Below, one piece after another: positions 59,379 through 64,000 of a stretch of DNA of 64,000 nt. Position 1 is the first letter of the stretch; each line of letters begins with the position of its first letter. Made by a program: the position numbers and the translations under genes. Origin of the DNA: Candidatus Gastranaerophilales bacterium (GTDB lineage: Bacteria; Cyanobacteriota; Vampirovibrionia; Gastranaerophilales; Gastranaerophilaceae); the NCBI GenBank assembly GCA_944325155.1, contig CALUYY010000003.1:26257-90256 (forward strand), read 5' to 3'. The notes under the pieces were generated by a model. That model was not told the DNA's origin. It made no database searches and worked only from the letters and a program-made list of their open reading frames with translations.

Positions 59379-61250
59379 TTATTTAAAAATGCAGATTGGA
59401 TATCCGCTTGTGCCGCCGCCTGCAAGGTCATGTTCATACCATTTATTTTTCATCTGTGAATATACTCCGTTATTTGTGCTGACATCGCCCAAGGAACTCG
59501 GGAGCATATGTTTATTTATGACAAGAGAAATATATTCTTCCGCCGTCGGAATTGCCTCGCCGCCGTCTGAAGAGTTGCTTGCGCAATATTTAATCGCACC
59601 TTCTCTGTCAAATTCCTTAAATTCGCCGCCCGTACCTTTTCCTCGTCCCAGATGTTCACTGAATGCGGGAGATACAAGCGAGGGATTTTTGCCGAAAAAT
59701 ACCGTCATAAAGCCGATATCCTGTCCGACAACATTGGGAGAAGATTCGCCGTTAACGTCATAAATTATATTCAAACACCCGGGTGATTTGATGTTTTCGC
59801 CGTCGCCGGATTTAGACTTAACATATTCGCTCGGCGTGCTTGCGCAATTCGGGTTATAAGATATTAACAAAGAAACACCGCTTTGCGTAACCGCAGCCCA
59901 GGTTGGGCTTCCTTCGGCATCGGGAGCATTGGCGCCGCCGAATTGAACCATATTGTTGTATGCTTCATCAGACATTGTTTGATAAGAGAATTTATTTTTT
60001 CTGTCAAAATTGCGGTATTTATCGCCCTCAAGCCAGCCGCAGTTGCAAATGTCTTTTGAATAAGCCGTGTCCTCTTCGCCCTCGCCGCCAAGTGCAAGGG
60101 AATTTAAGCTGCTGTATAAACCGACGCTTGAATAAAGACTTTTTGTAACGGTTCTGTTCATTTCTTTTATTGTTACATTATCTGCAACTTTGCTGTCGGA
60201 AGGAAGATAGCCCCATCTTCCTTTTTTATTTTTATCTTTATCTTTGTCTTTGTCCTTGTCCGGTTTTTTACCGTGATTCCACCTATCGTCATCATCATAG
60301 CGGTCATCATCATCGTCGTCGTCATAGTCAAAACGTCCGCCGCCGCCGCCAAAATCAACGTTTACATTATCTTCGGAATCATTTTTATTGCCGTTACCTT
60401 TATTTCCGCTATTGCCGTTGTTATTTTTATCGTTGTCTTTATTGGGATTTTTGCCGCTATTACCGTTATTACCGTTTCCGTTATTTTTATCGCTCCAGTC
60501 GGTAAAACAGCCGAGTTCATTCAAGTTTGCACAATTTTTATGATCGGGTTTTCTTTCGCAGAATTTTGTATTGTTTATACAAGCGCAGCATTCGGGCCTG
60601 TGTGCGGCTAAACCGCTTGAAGCGCAATATTTATCACAGTCATATTCCGGAAATTGCACGTTACATGCGGCGCATTCGGGTCTGAATACCGAAAAATCGT
60701 ATATTCCGCAATAAGTGGTGCAAGGATCAATATCATCAAAATTTGCCCCGTGCTGGCATATATTGCATACCTTCAGCTGCTCATCCGTTAAACCGGAATG
60801 ATTGCAAAAATCGGGACATTTCATAGGATCTCCGGGCGGCTCAACCGGTTCGGGTTCCGGTTCAGGTTCAGGCTCCGGTTCAGGTTCAGGCTCGGGTTCC
60901 GGTTCCGGAGGCGGAACAACTTCCGGTTCTTCAGGCTCGGGTTCTACAATTTCTGCGCCCGGCGAACATACTCTTAAAAATTTCATATAATTAGACATAT
61001 CATTAACGATAAAATCGCCCGTGGGCTCGTTTGAAATCTCATCGCTTTCAAGTTTATTTATTTTGCCGTCCGTCAGCGCCATTTCACTGAACACGCTTTG
61101 TAATTCAAGCGCAAGCGCCTGTTTTCTTGCCTTAAAAGCACTTTTGTTGACATTTGTTACAACAATCGGAATAACGATAGCCGCAATTATTCCGATGATT
61201 GACAAAGTCAAAAGGGCTTCCGCAAGAGTAAATCCCTTTTTCTTTTTCAT
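59379..61250 (-). CDS. Large mosaic type IV pilin-like protein (623 residues)
   Basis: Leader MKKKKG, then FTLAEALLTLSIIGIIAAIV (prepilin cleavage before F7, Glu at +5). A segment of 308 residues is inserted between C95 (RVCSP) and C404 (NCGW). In order it holds a Pro-Glu stalk (about 103-138); three cysteine repeats (C145-C149...C162-C165; C177-C181...C193-C196; C205-C209...C221-C224), each CX3C-X11/12-CX2C; one more Cys stretch (C231, C240, C248); an Asn/Gly/Lys tract (255-292); a run of Asp (about 309-322); and a Lys-Asp tract (329-341). The C-terminal domain is as in the paralogues (VSLLISYNPNCAS, IIYDVNGESSPNVVGQDIG, IPTAEEYISLVINKHMLP). AAAGG precedes the ATG. Minor pilin or tip adhesin is a fair guess. 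Confidence 0.8.
   Translation of the reverse strand: MKKKKGFTLAEALLTLSIIGIIAAIVIPIVVTNVNKSAFKARKQALALELQSVFSEMALTDGKINKLESDEISNEPTGDFIVNDMSNYMKFLRVCSPGAEIVEPEPEEPEVVPPPEPEPEPEPEPEPEPEPEPEPVEPPGDPMKCPDFCNHSGLTDEQLKVCNICQHGANFDDIDPCTTYCGIYDFSVFRPECAACNVQFPEYDCDKYCASSGLAAHRPECCACINNTKFCERKPDHKNCANLNELGCFTDWSDKNNGNGNNGNSGKNPNKDNDKNNNGNSGNKGNGNKNDSEDNVNVDFGGGGGRFDYDDDDDDDRYDDDDRWNHGKKPDKDKDKDKDKNKKGRWGYLPSDSKVADNVTIKEMNRTVTKSLYSSVGLYSSLNSLALGGEGEEDTAYSKDICNCGWLEGDKYRNFDRKNKFSYQTMSDEAYNNMVQFGGANAPDAEGSPTWAAVTQSGVSLLISYNPNCASTPSEYVKSKSGDGENIKSPGCLNIIYDVNGESSPNVVGQDIGFMTVFFGKNPSLVSPAFSEHLGRGKGTGGEFKEFDREGAIKYCASNSSDGGEAIPTAEEYISLVINKHMLPSSLGDVSTNNGVYSQMKNKWYEHDLAGGGTSGYPICIFK
60285..60326 (-). repeat. 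Asp-codon tract in the large pilin gene
   Basis: Trinucleotide-like run coding for a stretch of mostly aspartate (about residues 309-322). Possible calcium binding or simple low complexity. Confidence 0.7.
60843..60908 (-). repeat. Pro-Glu hexanucleotide tandem repeat in the large pilin gene
   Basis: About eleven PE dipeptides from a degenerate 6-bp unit (CCNGAA/G on the minus strand). Copy number could vary between strains and change stalk length in 2-residue steps without a frameshift. Confidence 0.85.
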
Positions 61251-61297
61251 TAAAAACAGCCTTTCAAAAATAAAATAATACCGATTCTATATTATAT

Positions 61298-61326
61298 ATT
61301 TTATCAGTTTATTTAACCCTTTGCAA
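61298..61326 (-). promoter_or_regulatory. Promoter of the 623-residue pilin gene
   Basis: Minus strand: TTGCAA (61321-61326), 17-base spacer ending in TGA, TAAAAT (61298-61303). It is back to back with the nupC promoter. Confidence 0.6.
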
Positions 61327-61332
61327 TTGTTG

Positions 61333-61363
61333 TTGTCATATTTTCCAATATTTGGTTTATAAT
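61333..61363 (+). promoter_or_regulatory. Candidate promoter of nupC
   Basis: TTGTCA (61333-61338), 19-base spacer, perfect TATAAT (61358-61363). The spacer is longer than ideal. AAAGGA precedes the TTG start. Confidence 0.5.
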
Positions 61364-61389
61364 TATTTAAAAAGCGAAAGGAAGCTGAT

Positions 61390-62664
61390 TTGGAAAGATT
61401 TACGGGACTGATTGGAATTGTAGTAATCATAGGCATTTGCTATTTAATGTCGAATAATAAAAAGAAAATCAGTATAAAAACGGTTTTAACGGGGTTTATT
61501 CTGCAATTTTTGCTTGCGGTTTTTGTTCTTAAAGTTCCCCTGGGGCAAAACATTTTAAGCTTTATTTCAAAAGGAATTGAAAAAATCCTTCAATTCTCAA
61601 ACTCCGGCGCCGATTTTGTTTTCGGCTTTTTAAATAATTCGCCCGATAAAGTTAACGAGCTTTTCTATGACGGTGCAGCATTTGTTTTTTCAATAAAATT
61701 AATCGCAACAATAATTTTTATTCTTGCAATAGTAAACATTCTTTATTATTTCGGCATTATGCAAAAAGTAGTACAGTTTTTTGCAAAAATAATGTATAAA
61801 ATTATGAACGTATCCGGTGCGGAAGCGCTCTCTAACATTGCAAGCGTTTTTGTGGGACAGGTTGAAGCACAGATTATGATTCGTCCTTATTTAAAGACCG
61901 CGACAAAATCGGAATTGTTGGCTTCCATGACAGGCTCTATGGCATGTATTGCGGGCGGTGTTATGGCAATTTATATTGCAATGGGCGTTCCTGCGGAATT
62001 TTTGCTTGCCGCTTCAATTATGGCAGCCCCGGGAGCGCTTGCGGTTGCAAAAATAATTTACCCCGAAGATGAAGAAAGCCAGACAAAAGATGAAGTTAAA
62101 GTTATTGTTGAAAGAACCCATGTTAATTTAATCGATTCAATCGCAAATGCGGCATCGGACGGTATGAAAGTTTCCCTAAACGTTATTGCGATGTTAATTG
62201 CATTATTGTCTTTAATTGCAATGGCGGATTGGTGTCTTGCAAAAATCGGGCTTTTTCTTTTTGATTACTGCCACATTCAAATATCTTTCATCGATTTATC
62301 GAATTTAAGTTTAAAATCGCTTTTGGGCGCAATTTTTTCTTTGTTTGCGTTTATTATGGGTGTGCCCCTTGAAAATGTTGTTCAGGTCGGCGCACTTATG
62401 GGAGAAAAACTTGTTTTGAATGAATTTATCGCATATACGGATTTAATTCAGATGAAAGAATTGTTAACTCCCAAAGCAATAACGATTGCAAGCATCGCAT
62501 TATGCGGTTTTGCAAACTTCGGCTCCATTGCAATTCAAATAGGCGGAATAGGCGAGCTTGCCCCCACAAGAAGAGGCGATATTGCAAAACTCGGCATAAA
62601 AGCATTAATTGCGGGAACTTTTGCCTCATATATTTCGGCTTGTATGGCAGGTATTTTAATGTAA
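61390..62664 (+). CDS. nupC: Concentrative nucleoside transporter, NupC family
   Basis: 424 residues starting at TTG 61390. N-terminal helices (GLIGIVVIIGICYLMSNNKK, VLTGFILQFLLAVFVLKVPL), then the CNT core with FVGQVEAQIMIRPYLKTATK (the G-Q-x-E-A substrate motif), MTGSMACIAGGVMAIYIAMG, and CGFANFGSIAIQIGGIGELA (a second conserved repeat). It imports nucleosides with cations. This suits an organism that salvages nucleosides. Confidence 0.93.
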   Translation: MERFTGLIGIVVIIGICYLMSNNKKKISIKTVLTGFILQFLLAVFVLKVPLGQNILSFISKGIEKILQFSNSGADFVFGFLNNSPDKVNELFYDGAAFVFSIKLIATIIFILAIVNILYYFGIMQKVVQFFAKIMYKIMNVSGAEALSNIASVFVGQVEAQIMIRPYLKTATKSELLASMTGSMACIAGGVMAIYIAMGVPAEFLLAASIMAAPGALAVAKIIYPEDEESQTKDEVKVIVERTHVNLIDSIANAASDGMKVSLNVIAMLIALLSLIAMADWCLAKIGLFLFDYCHIQISFIDLSNLSLKSLLGAIFSLFAFIMGVPLENVVQVGALMGEKLVLNEFIAYTDLIQMKELLTPKAITIASIALCGFANFGSIAIQIGGIGELAPTRRGDIAKLGIKALIAGTFASYISACMAGILM

Positions 62665-62680
62665 GATAAAGGAAAAATTT

Positions 62681-62857
62681 ATGGCGATTGTGGAAGAAAC
62701 ATTAGAGATTGAATACGACAAAGAATTTCCCCCGAAAATAAACCCCTTGGAAGAATTTATCAAACAAAAAGGAATAAACCCCGTAAGATATTCCCTTATC
62801 AGCATAGACAGAAAAACAAACAAAATAAAATTAGGGGTTTCCGGCATTAAAGATTAA
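62681..62857 (+). CDS. 58-residue protein of unknown function
   Basis: Begins MAIVEETLEIEYDKEFPPKI and ends KIKLGVSGIKD. AAAGGA lies 7 bases before the ATG, 16 bases after nupC, so it is probably in that operon. It is small and acidic-to-neutral, has no cysteines or hydrophobic helix, and may be a folded alpha/beta mini-domain. Not recognised. Its rich ribosome site and distance to clpB support a real gene. Confidence 0.55.
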   Translation: MAIVEETLEIEYDKEFPPKINPLEEFIKQKGINPVRYSLISIDRKTNKIKLGVSGIKD

Positions 62858-62940
62858 AATTATTAATTTTAAGTTAATTTTTGTAATATTTTTTAAAATC
62901 ATTATTAAAATAAAAGTATAAGAAAAGTTTGAGGTCTTTT

Positions 62941-64000
62941 ATGTTTGATTTTGAAAAATTAACAAAAATAGGGCAAAATGTGCTTATTGAAGCACAAAAT
63001 CTCGTGAAAATAAATAAAAACACGTTTCTTGAACCGGCGCATATTTTTCTTGCAGTATTAAATTCATCAAATAATGACCCGGTAAATGCTTTTTTGGCTC
63101 AATTAAAATTAGGTTCAAACCTTGTAAAATCCGATGTTCAAAATTTAATTAACACATATCCCAAAATTTCGGATTCAACGGTTCAATTATATTTTTCAAA
63201 CAATTCGCTAAAATTAATGGATTTAGCTTTTGATTATGCAAAAAATATGAAAGATAAATTTGTTTCTTATGAGCATATTATTCTTGCAATGTCAAACTTT
63301 GTTCAGGAAGAAAAGAATGAAGAAGGGCTGAAAAAAATATTTGATAAATTCAATATAAAAGAATTAAACGTCTTAAATGCGATAAAAAATTTAAGAGGAG
63401 ATAAAACGGTGAACAGCGAAAATGCAGATGAAGAATATAAAGTAATGGAAAAATACTCGATAGATTTGACCCAGAAAGCCCGTGAAGGCAAACTGGACCC
63501 TGTTATCGGGCGTGATGAAGAAGTAAGAAGAATTATTCAGGTCTTAAACAGAAGAACAAAAAACAACCCCGTCCTAATCGGTGAAGCGGGCGTCGGAAAA
63601 ACCGCAATCGTTGAAGGCTTGGCGCAAAGAATAATAAGGGGCGATGTCCCTGAAAGCCTGAAAGATACGAAACTTCTTGCTCTTGATATGGGCGCACTTG
63701 TTGCGGGCGCAAAATTCAGAGGCGAATTTGAAGAAAGGTTGAAAAAAGTAATAGATGAAATTCAAAAATCGCAAGGCCAGATAATTTTATTTATTGACGA
63801 ATTGCATACCGTTGTGGGTCTCGGGGCGGCAGAAGGCTCAACCGATGCGGGCAACCTTTTAAAACCAATGCTTGCACGGGGCGAGATTAGAACGGTAGGC
63901 GCCACTACAATTAACGAATACAGAAAATATATAGAAAAAGACCCCGCCTTAGAAAGACGTTTCCAGCCGGTTCTGGTTGATGAACCGTCGGTTGAAGCAA
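62941..64000 (+). CDS. clpB: ATP-dependent disaggregase ClpB, N-terminal part (cut by window end)
   Basis: The first 353 residues of a Hsp100 chaperone that rescues aggregated protein with DnaK. N-domain about 1-145 ([38 protein letters not shown]), then the first AAA+ domain: [20 protein letters not shown], Walker A GEAGVGKT (214-221), [20 protein letters not shown] (pore loop), Walker [10 protein letters not shown] and [20 protein letters not shown]. The wording matches ClpB rather than ClpC or ClpA, but the coiled-coil middle domain that decides lies outside the window. GAGG precedes the ATG. Confidence 0.88.
   Translation, partial: MFDFEKLTKIGQNVLIEAQNLVKINKNTFLEPAHIFLAVLNSSNNDPVNAFLAQLKLGSNLVKSDVQNLINTYPKISDSTVQLYFSNNSLKLMDLAFDYAKNMKDKFVSYEHIILAMSNFVQEEKNEEGLKKIFDKFNIKELNVLNAIKNLRGDKTVNSENADEEYKVMEKYSIDLTQKAREGKLDPVIGRDEEVRRIIQVLNRRTKNNPVLIGEAGVGKTAIVEGLAQRIIRGDVPESLKDTKLLALDMGALVAGAKFRGEFEERLKKVIDEIQKSQGQIILFIDELHTVVGLGAAEGSTDAGNLLKPMLARGEIRTVGATTINEYRKYIEKDPALERRFQPVLVDEPSVEA

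Noticed and set aside
59379..61250. PE and Asp repeats as a CRISPR-like or non-coding repeat
   Set aside because: The repeats keep the reading frame of an intact protein and have no spacers; they are coding low complexity.
1..64000. tRNA, rRNA, insertion sequence, prophage or defence island
   Set aside because: No cloverleaf, transposase, integrase, phage structural gene, toxin-antitoxin pair or CRISPR repeat was seen on either strand; small RNAs cannot be excluded.

Overview
The window looks like chromosomal DNA of a low-GC, strictly anaerobic, flagellated, diderm bacterium. The best guess is a gut-type relative of the non-photosynthetic cyanobacterial sister group (Gastranaerophilales / Melainabacteria). 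This rests on the combination of a complete minC-minD-minE operon, an SLH-domain exported protein, an LptD-like outer-membrane protein, a type IV pilus secretin, class III (anaerobic) ribonucleotide reductase, a four-subunit 2-oxoacid:ferredoxin oxidoreductase, flagellar genes and very A+T-rich coding sequence. The lineage is inferred; no rRNA gene is present to settle it. No tRNA, rRNA, CRISPR array, insertion sequence, prophage or plasmid gene was found.

Layout. 1-2604: type IV pilus secretin (cut by the window start) preceded by an acidic PilP/GspC-like partner. 2749-7439: obgE, a umuDC-like mutagenesis pair, bioY, rimI and speD. 7620-9611: an orphan OmpR-type regulator and a CtpA protease. 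9648-11756: infC, which seems to start at an ATC codon, and an SLH protein with a strong promoter. 11887-20700: on the minus strand, nrdD-nrdG, a polyprenyl-phosphate sugar synthase, two tandem GT39-like membrane glycosyltransferases, a type 4 uracil-DNA glycosylase and a PDZ protein. 20701-21331 is the only long stretch without a gene. 21332-23905: the ferredoxin oxidoreductase operon. 24944-31114: pilT, a zinc-ribbon protein, recO, a large TPR protein, a lipoprotein and a YkgJ-type protein. 31116-34366: LptD-like protein, M23 murein hydrolase activator and a 35-residue membrane peptide. 34566-36482: rplS, rbgA, rnhB. 37499-44325: a flagellar operon (transglycosylase-fliE-fliF-fliG-like-fliH-flhA) behind a sigma-28-type promoter. 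44530-52197: coaD, envelope and coiled-coil proteins, a GH13-like enzyme, ssb, and a DUF1537 kinase/PdxA pair. 52245-55269: rplI and minCDE. 55424-61250: two tandem paralogues of unknown function and three tandem pilin-like proteins. 61390-64000: a nucleoside transporter, a 58-residue protein and the start of clpB.

The genes fit a surface-active anaerobe. The secretin, PilP-like protein, PilT and pilin-like proteins point to a pilus or pseudopilus system. The flagellar operon, M23 and transglycosylase enzymes and LptD-like protein belong to envelope construction, and the Dpm1/GT39 cluster could glycosylate exported proteins or glycans. The most unusual part is the pilin trio. Its members share a nearly identical N-terminus and a conserved C-terminal domain, but the segment between two conserved cysteines grows from about 22 to 74 to 308 residues. 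The largest insert holds a proline-glutamate stalk, three CX3C-X11/12-CX2C repeats and an Asp-rich tract. Several genes without a Shine-Dalgarno sequence have a -10 element 8-11 bases before the start codon, suggesting leaderless transcripts.
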